Notes under the pieces: model-generated
Database searches by the model: none
What the model saw: the letters and a program-made list of their open reading frames with translations, nothing else
Told to the model about the DNA's origin: nothing
In this document: positions 33,950 to 43,067 of the stretch, one piece after another
Layout of the letters: each line of letters begins with the position of its first letter
Position numbering within the stretch: the first letter of the stretch is position 1
Made by a program: the position numbers and the translations under genes
NCBI GenBank assembly: GCA_038734275.1
Contig: JAVYOO010000009.1
Location: forward strand, 1-64,000
Direction of reading: 5' to 3'
DNA: 64,000 nucleotides
Source of the DNA: Archaeoglobaceae archaeon
GTDB taxonomy: Archaea > Halobacteriota > Archaeoglobi > Archaeoglobales > Archaeoglobaceae

Positions 33950-35050
33950 TTGAGATCTATAATCGAAGAAGCTCTTTCTCGGGCTGAAAGAGAGAAAAAA
34001 GAGAGAATAGAGGGAAAAGGTGCGGAAAATGTTGAAGATGAAATTGTTCAAATGTTACATGAGTTGAAAACGGTCATAAAAGTAATCGGGGTTGGTGGGG
34101 CTGGGTGTAACACGATAACGAGATTATACGAAGAGGGTGTAGAAGGTGCAGAACTAATAGCGATGAACACAGATGTTCAGCATTTATACTACACCAAAGC
34201 AAATAGAAGAATCCTGCTGGGAAAAAGGAGGACAAGAGGTCTTGGAGCAGGCAGTTTGCCCCAAATAGGAGAGGAGGCTGCAAGAGAGAGCGAAGAAGAG
34301 ATCAAAAAGATTGTAGAAGGTAGTGACATGGTTTTCGTTACTTGCGGTCTCGGAGGTGGAACCGGGACCGGTGCTGCACCAGTTATAGCTGGAGCTGCTC
34401 AGGAAGCTGGAGCCCTTACAATTGCGGTAGTTACGTATCCTTTTACTGCTGAAGGATCCGTAAGAAGGGCCAATGCTGAGGCAGGACTTGAGAGGTTAAG
34501 AGAGGTTACGGATACTGTAATAGTAATCCCAAATGACAAGTTACTCGAAGTTGTGCCGAATTATCCATTAAACATGGCATTTAAAGTCGCAGATGAGATT
34601 TTAATGAGAGCCGTGAAAGGTATAACTGAGCTGATCACAAAGCCGGGACTTGTGAATTTAGACTTTGCAGACGTAAAGACCATCATGGAGAAGGGGGGAG
34701 TCGCAATGATCGGACTCGGGGAAGCAAGCGGTGAAGATAAGGCTCTGGAATCAGTTAGAAAAGCACTAAAGAGTCCACTACTGGATGTAGACATTTCTGG
34801 TGCCAAATCTGCCCTTGTCAATGTTACCGGTGGCCCAGATATGACTGTAGAAGAGGCAGAAACCGTGGTTGAAGAGATATACTCGAAACTCGACTCGGAT
34901 GCCAGGATAATCTGGGGTGCTATGATTGATCCAGAACTTGAAAATACTATGAGAACTTTGCTGATCGTTACAGGCGTTAAAAGTCCTCAAATATTGGGGC
35001 GTAAAGGCTTTCCTGTTACGCAGAAATATGGTATAGATTTCGTAAGGTAA
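33950..35050 (+). CDS. ftsZ: Cell division protein FtsZ (FtsZ1 type)
   Basis: 366 residues, TTG start. A charged N-terminal tail (1-38) leads to the tubulin-like GTPase domain: [20 protein letters not shown], the signature [15 protein letters not shown] (about 134-148), and [13 protein letters not shown]. The C-terminal domain includes [15 protein letters not shown]. It polymerises into the division ring with GTP. The gene order ftsZ-secE-spt5-rpl11 is the one that carries FtsZ1 in many Euryarchaeota, here with secE only 33 bases downstream. Confidence 0.97.
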   Translation: MRSIIEEALSRAEREKKERIEGKGAENVEDEIVQMLHELKTVIKVIGVGGAGCNTITRLYEEGVEGAELIAMNTDVQHLYYTKANRRILLGKRRTRGLGAGSLPQIGEEAARESEEEIKKIVEGSDMVFVTCGLGGGTGTGAAPVIAGAAQEAGALTIAVVTYPFTAEGSVRRANAEAGLERLREVTDTVIVIPNDKLLEVVPNYPLNMAFKVADEILMRAVKGITELITKPGLVNLDFADVKTIMEKGGVAMIGLGEASGEDKALESVRKALKSPLLDVDISGAKSALVNVTGGPDMTVEEAETVVEEIYSKLDSDARIIWGAMIDPELENTMRTLLIVTGVKSPQILGRKGFPVTQKYGIDFVR

Positions 35051-35082
35051 AATTTAATAACCCACACATTAAGTTCCACAGT

Positions 35083-35262
35083 ATGCCAAAGATAGGGGAA
35101 AAGCTCAATGAATACTACAACGTGCTAAAGATGGCAAAAAAACCGAGCTGGGAGGAATTTTCGACTACTGCTAAGGTAGCACTTGCTGTGATGTTTATAG
35201 TAGGATTTGTGGGGTTCGTGGTCTATCTTTTAATGGAAGTTCTGCCAGGTGCCTTTAAATGA
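35083..35262 (+). CDS. secE: Preprotein translocase subunit SecE (Sec61 gamma)
   Basis: 59 residues from ATG 35083 to TGA 35262. A cytoplasmic amphipathic helix (LNEYYNVLKMAKKPSWEEF) is followed by one transmembrane helix (about 32-53, ALAVMFIVGFVGFVVYLLME). KPSWEEF is the conserved turn of archaeal SecE. It clamps the two halves of SecY. The stop overlaps the ATG of spt5 (AATGA), so they are coupled. It is easily missed because of its size. Confidence 0.93.
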   Translation: MPKIGEKLNEYYNVLKMAKKPSWEEFSTTAKVALAVMFIVGFVGFVVYLLMEVLPGAFK

Positions 35263-35705
35263 AGTATATTGCTGTAAAGACTACAGCAAACCAAGAAAGA
35301 ATTGTTGCGAACATGATTGAATTGGCCGTTAAAAAGCATAATCTTAAAGTTTATTCAATTTTAGCCCCAAAAGAGCTTAAAGGATACGTTATACTTGAAG
35401 CAGAGGGAATTGAGGACGTTATAATGGCTACTCGTGGTCTTCAGCATGTGAGGGGTATTGTAAAAAAGGAAATGAGCTTAAAGGATGTCCAGCACTATCT
35501 GACACCAAAGAAGGCTGTAGAACAGATAAAAGAAGGTTATATGGTCGAAGTTTCTGCTGGACCTTTTAAAGGTGAAAGGGGAATTGTGAAGAGAGTGGAT
35601 AAAACCAAAAATGAGATAACAATAGAACTTCTCGAAGCAGTAGTGCCAATTCCCGTAACTGTAAAAGCAGAAAATGTGAGAGTAGTTGATAAAAAGGAGG
35701 GGTAG
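35259..35705 (+). CDS. spt5: Transcription elongation factor Spt5 (archaeal NusG)
   Basis: 148 residues. NGN domain (1-82: [42 protein letters not shown]) and KOW domain (about 92-142: [19 protein letters not shown]). It binds the RNA polymerase clamp with Spt4 and raises processivity. It lies between secE and rpl11 as in most Euryarchaeota. Confidence 0.96.
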   Translation: MKYIAVKTTANQERIVANMIELAVKKHNLKVYSILAPKELKGYVILEAEGIEDVIMATRGLQHVRGIVKKEMSLKDVQHYLTPKKAVEQIKEGYMVEVSAGPFKGERGIVKRVDKTKNEITIELLEAVVPIPVTVKAENVRVVDKKEG

Positions 35706-35707
35706 TT

Positions 35708-36178
35708 ATGCAGGTGGTGGAAGTTCTTGTTACCGGTGGTCAGGCTACGCCTGGTCCACCGCTTGGGCCTGTAATCGGACCACTCGGCTTAAATGTAAAA
35801 CAGGTTGTAGATAGGATAAACGAGGCGACAAAGGAGTATGCAGGATTAAGTGTTCCAGTGAAAATCATAGTGAAGGAGGATAAAAGCTTTGAAATCCAAG
35901 TAGGTATTCCACCGGTTTCAGCCCTGATAAAAAGGGAGTTGAAACTTGAAAAAGGCTCTTCAAATCCTGGAAAAGATTTTGTAGGCAACATCAGCATTGA
36001 ACAGGCTATAAAAATCGCAAGAATGAAAAAAGCCGGTTCCCTGTCATACTCGCTAAAAGGAGTTGTTAAAGAAGTCCTTGGCACATGCGTTTCGATGGGT
36101 ATAACCGTTGATGGCAAAAATCCCAAAGAAGTGCTTAGGGAGATCGATGAAGGTAAGATCGAAATACCCGAAGACTAA
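35708..36178 (+). CDS. rpl11: Ribosomal protein uL11
   Basis: 156 residues. The N-terminal domain has [20 protein letters not shown] and the C-terminal rRNA-binding domain has [16 protein letters not shown] and [15 protein letters not shown]. It forms the GTPase-associated stalk base with 23S rRNA. GGAGGGG two codons before the ATG is its ribosome site. It converges with the second GPN GTPase gene, overlapping by four bases; L1 and L10 are not next to it. Confidence 0.97.
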   Translation: MQVVEVLVTGGQATPGPPLGPVIGPLGLNVKQVVDRINEATKEYAGLSVPVKIIVKEDKSFEIQVGIPPVSALIKRELKLEKGSSNPGKDFVGNISIEQAIKIARMKKAGSLSYSLKGVVKEVLGTCVSMGITVDGKNPKEVLREIDEGKIEIPED

Positions 36179-36876
36179 CTGAGATCTCCACAGGCGCAGA
36201 AAAGTTCTCTTAAAGCGGAAAGTAGATCGTTAAATCCAGTTTTTTTAACGCTGGATATTTTAATGGTCCTATATCTCAAACTCGTGTAATCTATCAAGGG
36301 GGATAACTTTTCTAGGACTTCAGATAAAATTCCGGTTCTCTTACTGATTTCATTTAAGAGGCTTTTAATGTCAATATCACAGAGGTCTGTCTTTGAAATA
36401 ACCGTGAGTGTTTGAAGCCCGAGACGTAGCATGACTACGAGGTCCTGCAAAACCGCAGATAAAAAATTTTCAGGTGTTTTGACCATGTTCGCGTCTATTA
36501 GAAAAACTCCACATGTGTGGCTGTCTTTAATGCGATTAACAAATTCCACTCCGCTTTCTGAGTAAATAAATAACTCCATCTGGCCCGGAGTGTCGTATAA
36601 AACGAATTCTCCATCTAACTTCAATCTTTCGCAAAATTCAAGCATCAATTCTACCGATTTAAGCATCGCCCCATTTATTCCAAGCTTATACGTTCGCATT
36701 ACATCTTCAATTTTTATAAAATTTCTAACATCTATATCTGCTTTATAAATCGGCTCACTTGCGGGGTCCAGATTTACACATTTCACGTCATATCCTTGGT
36801 GTCTCAAAAAATTTGAGAATTCCATTACAAAGGTGCTTTTTCCGCTTCCCCCCGGTCCGAGAACTACTATCTGCAT
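36175..36876 (-). CDS. GPN-loop-type GTPase with altered loop (Gly-Ile-Asn)
   Basis: 233 residues. P-loop [14 protein letters not shown] (7-20), switch [11 protein letters not shown] and base motif SKTDLCD are intact. The position of the Gly-Pro-Asn loop reads [13 protein letters not shown], so Pro is replaced by Ile. The canonical paralogue at 17255-18016 keeps Gly-Pro-Asn. Because the loop of one subunit reaches the other's active site, the change may alter hydrolysis or partner choice, including pairing with the canonical copy (inference). Downstream of two membrane-linked genes on the same strand. Confidence 0.85.
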   Translation of the reverse strand: MQIVVLGPGGSGKSTFVMEFSNFLRHQGYDVKCVNLDPASEPIYKADIDVRNFIKIEDVMRTYKLGINGAMLKSVELMLEFCERLKLDGEFVLYDTPGQMELFIYSESGVEFVNRIKDSHTCGVFLIDANMVKTPENFLSAVLQDLVVMLRLGLQTLTVISKTDLCDIDIKSLLNEISKRTGILSEVLEKLSPLIDYTSLRYRTIKISSVKKTGFNDLLSALRELFCACGDLS

Positions 36877-37565
36877 TAATACCTCCTCAAGATGGCTAAG
36901 AGAACACCAACAATGAATGCCAAAGCCAAAATTGCTAAATTCTTAAAGAGCTCCAAATAAAGAGAGGAGCTACTTAGAATATTTTTGAGAGAACTCAGCT
37001 CAGAATTGCAGTTTTCTAAATCTATTTTAGCGGAGTCCAACAATGTCCGCATACTTTCAATCTTCTTTTCCATAACCGTAATGTTCTTAGAACAGTTTTC
37101 GAGCTCGGATTTTGATTTGTCCAACTCAGAAGCTAACATGTTATTCTTTTCACCAAGTTCCTTATTTTTATCGTAAAGCTGGACATTTATGTCATTCAAA
37201 ACAGCCACAAGACTCTGAAGATAATCTCTTCTCTGAGTTAAATCTTCCACCTGCTTTTTAAGCGAGATCACTTCTTTTTGAATTTCAACTATCTTCTGGT
37301 TGAGATTGTCAACTCTCTCAACGTCAATTAAAATACGATCAACTCCGCTCTGCGATCGAACCAAAATCTCCTTTCTACCGGGCTCGCACCCATAGCCTGC
37401 AATAACTCTATACTCCCCTGGGGAGAAATTTCCGGAGCTTTTTGTGTCTTCAAAGAACATGCATGGATCCAACTCCACATAGCTCTGTTCTGCAATTGTA
37501 ATATTAAAAGTTCCACCTTGTGGAACTGAAAGAGCTGAAACAATTGCAAGGATTATAAAGATCAT
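36876..37565 (-). CDS. Secreted coiled-coil protein with C-terminal anchor
   Basis: 229 residues. A signal peptide (1-13 or so) leads to a small beta domain (15-75) with two Cys (PCMFFED, GYGCEPGRK). A long coiled coil (about 80-195, heptads such as VEIQKEVISLKKQVEDL) and a final helix plus basic end (LAILALAFIVGVLLAILRRY) follow. Both ends are membrane-linked, so the rod would stand on the outside of the cell. The downstream GTPase ATG is immediately adjacent. No family recognised. Confidence 0.6.
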   Translation of the reverse strand: MIFIILAIVSALSVPQGGTFNITIAEQSYVELDPCMFFEDTKSSGNFSPGEYRVIAGYGCEPGRKEILVRSQSGVDRILIDVERVDNLNQKIVEIQKEVISLKKQVEDLTQRRDYLQSLVAVLNDINVQLYDKNKELGEKNNMLASELDKSKSELENCSKNITVMEKKIESMRTLLDSAKIDLENCNSELSSLKNILSSSSLYLELFKNLAILALAFIVGVLLAILRRY

Positions 37566-37978
37566 TTTCCAACACCTCCTATGGCCCTGTGAATTACTTC
37601 AGATATTTCTCCGAGATCCTTCATCGATAAAACCTTCCCGCGAACACAAACGAAAATGTTGTTTTTCCTAACAGCAAGTTTGCAGCCCTCTTCCCTAAAA
37701 ATCGCAATTTCGTTACAATTAACTTCTTCGACTATCTTCCTCATTTCAGCTATTTCTTGATCTTCCAGATTGGAAAACTTCTTTTTGCCTCCAATTAGAA
37801 TTGCACAATTGACCAAGAATTTGCGAGTCAGATATTCAGGAAGTTCGTTAATGTTTATCCTTGTTTTCTTCGGAGATTGTATACCCCGTCCTATTTTCTC
37901 AAGCAAAAACTCAGCAACAAAAAACCCTGCTACAACTCCGGCGAACGAAAGAACAATTTCCCAGAAGATATCCATCAC
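37562..37978 (-). CDS. Membrane-anchored small cytoplasmic-domain protein
   Basis: 138 residues. One N-terminal helix (about 4-26, FWEIVLSFAGVVAGFFVAEF) and a soluble part with NCAILIGGKKKF, NCNEIAIFREEGCKLAV and IFVCVRGKVLS. It overlaps the coiled-coil gene by four bases and is first in the three-gene operon that ends with the variant GPN GTPase. No known family. Confidence 0.55.
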   Translation of the reverse strand: MMDIFWEIVLSFAGVVAGFFVAEFLLEKIGRGIQSPKKTRININELPEYLTRKFLVNCAILIGGKKKFSNLEDQEIAEMRKIVEEVNCNEIAIFREEGCKLAVRKNNIFVCVRGKVLSMKDLGEISEVIHRAIGGVGK

Positions 37979-38075
37979 CCCACACTACATTTGCAGAGAC
38001 TTTTTTTATTTTTTGCTGTGAAAGTTCCCATATCTTTGGTGCTTCAAATTAATATATCTCAGGACTACGGGTTGT

Positions 38076-39470
38076 GTGAATGTGCTCGTTGTCGATGCGG
38101 GTGGTAGAGGAAATGCTATTGCACATGCATTTTCAAGAAGTGAGAAAGTTAAAAAAGTATTCGTAGCACCCGGAAACGCTGGAAGTGAATTTTTTGAGAA
38201 ATGCGAGATAGCAAAGATTGACAGCAGACCTATAGGCTCAATAAGGGATATTGAAACGATAGTGAAATTTGCAAAACAAAATGCTGATCTTGTTTTTGTG
38301 GGTCCCGAAGAACCACTGAGCCTTGGAATAATTGACAGGCTTGAAGAAGAAGGAGTAATGGCTCTTGGCCCTAAAAAGGAGCAAACAATACTGGAAGCAA
38401 GCAAGTGCTGGGCTAAGGATTTCATGAAGAGTATTGGTGTGCCGATTCCAGATTATAAGAACTTCGATGATCCTGAAAAGGCAAAGGAGTTTATAAGGAA
38501 TTCTTCTGGAAGAATTGTTGTTAAAGCGGATGGACTGGCTGCGGGAAAAGGAGTTTATGTATGTGATTCCGTAGAAGAGGCTCTTAGAGCTGTTGACGAG
38601 ATAATGATTGAGAGAAGGTTTGGCTCAGCTGGAGAGAGAATAGTTGTGGAAGAGAAGCTTGTGGGCGTCGAGATTGCATTTACCGCGCTTTGCGATGGAA
38701 AAAGAGCCTTGCCATTCGGACATGCAAAGGACTACAAGCGGGCTTTTGACGATGAAGACTTTGAAGGTCTTCGGGATTTCTACATAGGACTCAGAAAGAG
38801 ATTTTATAGGAGGGAGGAGATTGAAAAGCTTTATAAAAGTGGTTTATTGGTGAACCCAAACACAGGGGGAATGGGTGCCATCAGCCCTCATCCAGAGGTA
38901 ACTAAAGAGATTGAAGAGAGGATAATGAAAAAAGTCGTTGAGCCAATTGTCAGAAATTCGGGTTTCAAAGGGATCCTATACCCGGTTATAATGCTCGTAA
39001 ACGGTGAGCCAAAAGTCCTGGAAATAAATGTTCGGGAATGCGATCCTGGTGCACAGGCAAAGCTTCCAAGATTAAGGAGTGATTTGTTAGAGCTATCTTT
39101 AGCTGTAATTGAGGGAGAATTAGATAGTGTAACCGTGGAGTTTAGTGAAGAATTTTGCTGTGCTGTTTGCGCTGTAAGCGGAGCTTTAAAGGGTAGAGAG
39201 GGGTTGAAGCCTGGCTATCCTGCAGATCACTACACGAGTCAGCCAATCAGCGGTATTGAAAAAGCACGCAGTATGGCTGAAATTTATGCAAACGGGATTG
39301 CAAAAACTGAGGCAGGGTTTGTGACTACTGGTGGACGAGTTCTTACAGTGGTCGGAAGAGGGAAAACCCTCTTAGAGGCGAGAGAGAGGGCTTACTCTGC
39401 TTTAAAAGAAATAAAATTTCCGGGGATGAGATTTAGAAACTCTATTGGCTTAGAGTATCTTTCGAAGTAA
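38076..39470 (+). CDS. purD: Phosphoribosylamine-glycine ligase
   Basis: 464 residues, slightly longer than the usual 430. ATP-grasp enzyme of purine synthesis that makes glycinamide ribonucleotide. N-terminal domain VLVVDAGGRGNAIAHAF (usual Gly-Arg-Glu motif slightly altered), VGPEEPLSLGI, ATP-grasp core KADGLAAGKGVYV and GMGAISPHP, and the C-terminal EINVRECDPGAQAKL. GTG start at 38076. A TATA-like ttaatatat lies about 25 bases upstream, giving a nearly leaderless transcript. Convergent with the phosphoesterase gene, overlapping by 21 bases. Confidence 0.93.
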   Translation: MNVLVVDAGGRGNAIAHAFSRSEKVKKVFVAPGNAGSEFFEKCEIAKIDSRPIGSIRDIETIVKFAKQNADLVFVGPEEPLSLGIIDRLEEEGVMALGPKKEQTILEASKCWAKDFMKSIGVPIPDYKNFDDPEKAKEFIRNSSGRIVVKADGLAAGKGVYVCDSVEEALRAVDEIMIERRFGSAGERIVVEEKLVGVEIAFTALCDGKRALPFGHAKDYKRAFDDEDFEGLRDFYIGLRKRFYRREEIEKLYKSGLLVNPNTGGMGAISPHPEVTKEIEERIMKKVVEPIVRNSGFKGILYPVIMLVNGEPKVLEINVRECDPGAQAKLPRLRSDLLELSLAVIEGELDSVTVEFSEEFCCAVCAVSGALKGREGLKPGYPADHYTSQPISGIEKARSMAEIYANGIAKTEAGFVTTGGRVLTVVGRGKTLLEARERAYSALKEIKFPGMRFRNSIGLEYLSK

Positions 39471-40112
39471 TTCGAGTTCGCCTAAATATAGAACGTCATC
39501 CTCAATCCCGTAGACTTCAATCTTTTTTGAATTTCTGAGGATTGGTGACAAAAATTCGCCCTGAAGAACGTCGCTTCCCGCTACGAGTGGTGAGAAGGCT
39601 GGAACAACGAATTTGGTCTTGTCTACAACCAGAAAACATGGATAAGAATAAATAGCCCCACCACGCCTGAACTTAATCGCAGGATGCTCATGAGCCAGTA
39701 TCACTTTATCAAATCCAAAGTCATTATGTCCGTGAACTACATAGTAGTCGCCAATCCTATCGTATTCCCTGAGTTCTATAGAATATTCTGAAAGGATCGA
39801 AGAGAGAAAGTTATCATGATTTCCTCGAACTACAGAGATATCCACGTCAATGGAGTCCAAAAAAGCTCTTACATCGTCCCATTCGTATGGAAGATTCTGA
39901 CCAAACTCGTGCTTGAGGTCCCCTGCTATTATTAGCCTCTCAATCTCGTATTTATTTAAAATTAGATTAACCTTGTCGATTATTTCAGCAATTTGCATTC
40001 TTGGTATCGCAATTCCAACATTTTGCATCGCATTCTCTAAACCCAAATGCAGATCAGCAATTATCGCGGTTTTTCTTGCAATTAGGGCCTTTTCCGGGGT
40101 TAGTTTGAACAC
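39450..40112 (-). CDS. Calcineurin-like metallophosphoesterase
   Basis: 220 residues. Metal-binding motifs are IADLHLGLE (D-x-H), LIIAGDLKHEFGQ (GD), VVRGNHDNF (GNHD) and VHGHNDFG with LAHEHPAIKFRR. The last, with an Arg- and Gly-rich loop, fits the archaeal group of ICC-like/DEAD-linked phosphoesterases that act on nucleic acids. It is convergent with purD and divergent from the P-loop gene. Confidence 0.85.
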   Translation of the reverse strand: MFKLTPEKALIARKTAIIADLHLGLENAMQNVGIAIPRMQIAEIIDKVNLILNKYEIERLIIAGDLKHEFGQNLPYEWDDVRAFLDSIDVDISVVRGNHDNFLSSILSEYSIELREYDRIGDYYVVHGHNDFGFDKVILAHEHPAIKFRRGGAIYSYPCFLVVDKTKFVVPAFSPLVAGSDVLQGEFLSPILRNSKKIEVYGIEDDVLYLGELELLRKIL

Positions 40113-40130
40113 TAAATTCGTTGATAGAAA

Positions 40131-40138
40131 TATTTAAA
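40131..40138 (+). promoter_or_regulatory. TATA box for the P-loop/DUF362 pair
   Basis: atttaaat, centred about 30 bases before the ATG at 40165, with no ribosome site between; a leaderless transcript is expected. Confidence 0.4.
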
Positions 40139-40164
40139 TTTCTTTCGTATAAATTATTCACTGA

Positions 40165-40743
40165 ATGTCATACATATTGCTATCAGGTTTTCCCGGATCA
40201 GGGAAGTGCAGAATATTGGAGGAACTAATTGAGAACTTTGAAAACGTTGTCTGGATAACCACTACCTACAGTATTGGAAACGTTCGAAAAAAGCTTAAAA
40301 AAGATGCGTGGGTGATTGATGCGTTTAGCTGGGGCATGGGAGAGATAAGAGAAGGGAGTAAAGACGTCATAGTTGAGAACCCTACAAATCTGAACGAGAT
40401 CAGCCTCTCTCTCTCAAAAGTTCTCGAAAAAATAAAAGGAGATTATATTTTAATCCTGAATTCGATTTCAGGACTCGCAGTCTATCAACCGCTGCCAAAA
40501 ATTCTCAATCTTCTAAGAACGATTATAATAAAAGTCGAAAAAGATGATGCTAAAGCAGTTTTCACGATTGTGAAAGGTGCTCAGGACATGTCCTTTGAAA
40601 TCAGTCTAATGATGCTATTCCCCAACATTATTGAGATCGAGAACGAAAAGCTGAAAATTGTGAAATCGAGCAATTTAGAACTTGAAAAAGGAGTTTATGG
40701 CTTTGAAAAGGCGAAAGAGATATTAACTAAGATACTCTCATAG
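40165..40743 (+). CDS. P-loop (KaiC/RecA-like) protein of unknown role
   Basis: 192 residues. Walker A LSGFPGSGKCR (about 5-15) with Cys after the Lys where Ser/Thr is usual. A Walker B-like strand YILILNSISGL (hydrophobic run followed by Asn rather than Asp) lies near 95. The fold pattern is that of short KaiC/RadA-like ATPases found in Archaeoglobales and haloarchaea. The unusual Walker A and B residues may mean weak or lost ATPase activity. It precedes the DUF362 ferredoxin gene by six bases. Confidence 0.6.
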   Translation: MSYILLSGFPGSGKCRILEELIENFENVVWITTTYSIGNVRKKLKKDAWVIDAFSWGMGEIREGSKDVIVENPTNLNEISLSLSKVLEKIKGDYILILNSISGLAVYQPLPKILNLLRTIIIKVEKDDAKAVFTIVKGAQDMSFEISLMMLFPNIIEIENEKLKIVKSSNLELEKGVYGFEKAKEILTKILS

Positions 40744-40748
40744 TTTTC

Positions 40749-41834
40749 ATGGAAGTTTTTCTGGTCGACTCAAGGGCCATTGTGCTTGAACCTGAGAAAT
40801 GGTATCAACCCAAATTGAGCCTTGTAAGCAAACTGCGAAATCTAATTGATGAAAGCGGTATTCTCGATGAAATCCAGAAAGGAGACATAGTCGCAGTCAA
40901 AACCCATTTTGGAGACAAAGGAACAACAAAAACCCTAAGAAGTGTTTATATAAGGGCAGTTGTCGAAAAGGTTATAGAAAGGGGAGGCAAACCATTTGTA
41001 ACCGAAACTACAGGTTTGGGAATGATAAGACCGAGATGCACTGCCCTTGGCAGACTTGAGATTGCTGAAGAAAATGGCTACACCCAGCAAACCTTAAAAG
41101 CGCCAATAATAATAGCTGATGGTTTGCTCGGTCTTGACTTTGTAGAAGTTTCAATAAATGGAAAATATCTTAAGAAAGTATACGTCGCAAAAGCCATAGC
41201 TGAAGCCGACGCAGTCGTTTTCTGCACTCATTTCAAGTTACATATGCAATCCGGAATTGGAGGGAGTATAAAGAACGTTGGTGTTGGATGTGTTGCAAAG
41301 CCATCAAAATTCGACTTGCATGCAAAGGGTTATCCGAGAATTGTGGCTGAAAAATGCACCAAATGTGGAAAATGCGTTGAAATATGCCCCGTTGGCGCGA
41401 TCCAGGATTATAAAATTATCGAAGAAAGGTGTCTAAGATGCACGGGCTGTGCAGAGGTATGCAAAGATGATGCGATAGAGATAGAATGGCTTTTAGGCAA
41501 AGAAGTTGGCGACAGGATTGTAGAGTGTGCAAAAGGGGTTTCGAAGGTCGTGAAAAAAATGTCCTTCCTGAATTTCATCCTTGACGTAACTCCGCACTGC
41601 GATTGCCATCCTTATAGCGACAATCCTCTTATTCCAGACATTGGTATCTTAGCTTCAAAAGACATGGTAGCAATAGATAAGGCGAGCTACGATCTTTATC
41701 TGAAAGCTCAACCAATCAGCGACATATTCGCTACGGGCAGATTCTGGCAGTGGACTGATCCGGAAAGCATGTTAGAGTTTGCAGAAGAAGTTGGTTTAGG
41801 AAAAAGTGGCTATAAACTAACAAAAGTAGACTAA
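40749..41834 (+). CDS. DUF362 domain protein with two 4Fe-4S clusters
   Basis: 361 residues. The DUF362 domain (residues 40-190, DIVAVKTHFGDKGTTKTL, VNETGLG-type VTETTGLGMI, and the HFKLHMQSGIGGSIKNVGVG stretch) surrounds two ferredoxin motifs at about 200-240 (CTKCGKCVEICPVGA and CLRCTGCAEVCKDDA). DUF362 proteins are thought to be redox or maturation factors that carry Fe-S clusters. All eight Cys are present. TGA is followed by a gap of about 190 bases before potA. Confidence 0.88.
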   Translation: MEVFLVDSRAIVLEPEKWYQPKLSLVSKLRNLIDESGILDEIQKGDIVAVKTHFGDKGTTKTLRSVYIRAVVEKVIERGGKPFVTETTGLGMIRPRCTALGRLEIAEENGYTQQTLKAPIIIADGLLGLDFVEVSINGKYLKKVYVAKAIAEADAVVFCTHFKLHMQSGIGGSIKNVGVGCVAKPSKFDLHAKGYPRIVAEKCTKCGKCVEICPVGAIQDYKIIEERCLRCTGCAEVCKDDAIEIEWLLGKEVGDRIVECAKGVSKVVKKMSFLNFILDVTPHCDCHPYSDNPLIPDIGILASKDMVAIDKASYDLYLKAQPISDIFATGRFWQWTDPESMLEFAEEVGLGKSGYKLTKVD

Positions 41835-42026
41835 AATTATTATTATATTTACAAAAAATATTTATGAGCATCAAGATTTCTCAACTTTATTTTTATCCAA
41901 AACAGCTTCAATTTGTCTCCGACAAAGCGATTAAGTCTGAACGTGCCAAAAATTGAAAAAATTAAGCAGACGCTAAAAATACGTGAAACCGCAAATTTTT
42001 TAAACTAAAGGGCTAAGCTAATCTTA

Positions 42027-43067
42027 ATGGTTGAGTTCGCAGTCGAGCTCGACGGAGTTTCTAAAAGTTACTCGGGTTTTGAAGCAGTGAGGGATATTCA
42101 GCTCAAAATCCGCAAAGGAGAGTTCTTCTCAATCCTTGGGCCAAGTGGGTCTGGAAAAACAACGATTCTTAGACTGATTGCAGGTCTGCTATTTCCAGAC
42201 AAGGGCTCCATTAGACTAATGGGAGAAGACATGACCCGCGTTCCACCATACAAAAGAAGTGTGGGAATGGTTTTTCAAGAACTCGCACTATTTCCGCATC
42301 TGAACGTTTTTGAGAACGTCGCGTATGGTTTAAGAGTTAGAAAAGTTCCCGAACAAGAGATAAAAAGAAAAGTCAGAGAGTGTTTGGAAATAGTCAATCT
42401 CGACCCTGAAACGTTTGAAAGAAGAAAGATAAACCAGCTTTCCGGGGGGCAGCAACAAAGAGTTGCAATAGCAAGAGCTTTGGCCATAGAACCTTCAGTT
42501 CTCTTGCTTGACGAGCCTCTGGGGTCTTTAGATTTGAAACTTAGACAGCACATGATGTCCGAACTTAAAAGAATACAGAAGACAGTAAAGACGACCTTTG
42601 TCTATGTGACCCACGACCAGTCTGAGGCTCTGATCATGTCTGACAGGATTGCAGTGATAAATCGTGGATCTATAGAACAAATCGGAACTCCCACAGAGAT
42701 CTACGAGAGCCCTGCAACGAAGTTTGTTGCGGAATTCATTGGAGAAATGAACTTCATACTTGCAGAAGCGCATAATGGCAAACTCATAAGCGATATAGGT
42801 TTCATAAGGGTCTCTAAACTAAACGGAGCAAAGAAGGTTGTCGTTGCAATACGTCCAGAGAAGATTAAAATTGGAGGTACAGGACTTGACAACGTCTACA
42901 ATGCTATAATTGAGGAGATTTCATATCTTGGAGGATTCGTATCGGTGAAAGCAAGAGTAAATGGTATTTCTCTCAAGTGTCTTACATCTTCGGAGACAAG
43001 ATTTGAGGAAAATCAAATGGTTGAAATTGGATGGAGAGCGGATGACGCAATAGTTTTTGAGGCATGA
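42027..43067 (+). CDS. potA: Polyamine ABC transporter ATP-binding protein
   Basis: 346 residues. Walker A GPSGSGKTTILR, Q-loop, signature LSGGQQQRVAIARALA and Walker B VLLLDEPLGSLD are all intact. The C-terminal TOBE domain spans 240-345 (VVAIRPEKIKIGG). This is the PotA/PotG layout. Its stop overlaps the ATG of the first permease (ATGA). Together with potBCD it drives uptake of spermidine/putrescine-like cations. TATA-like aaattttttaaac lies just before the ATG, suggesting a leaderless start. Confidence 0.93.
   Translation: MVEFAVELDGVSKSYSGFEAVRDIQLKIRKGEFFSILGPSGSGKTTILRLIAGLLFPDKGSIRLMGEDMTRVPPYKRSVGMVFQELALFPHLNVFENVAYGLRVRKVPEQEIKRKVRECLEIVNLDPETFERRKINQLSGGQQQRVAIARALAIEPSVLLLDEPLGSLDLKLRQHMMSELKRIQKTVKTTFVYVTHDQSEALIMSDRIAVINRGSIEQIGTPTEIYESPATKFVAEFIGEMNFILAEAHNGKLISDIGFIRVSKLNGAKKVVVAIRPEKIKIGGTGLDNVYNAIIEEISYLGGFVSVKARVNGISLKCLTSSETRFEENQMVEIGWRADDAIVFEA

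Noticed and set aside
41835-42026. Possible small RNA before potA
   Set aside because: A/T-rich with no box C/D or H/ACA pattern that I could pair convincingly; explained as promoter region.
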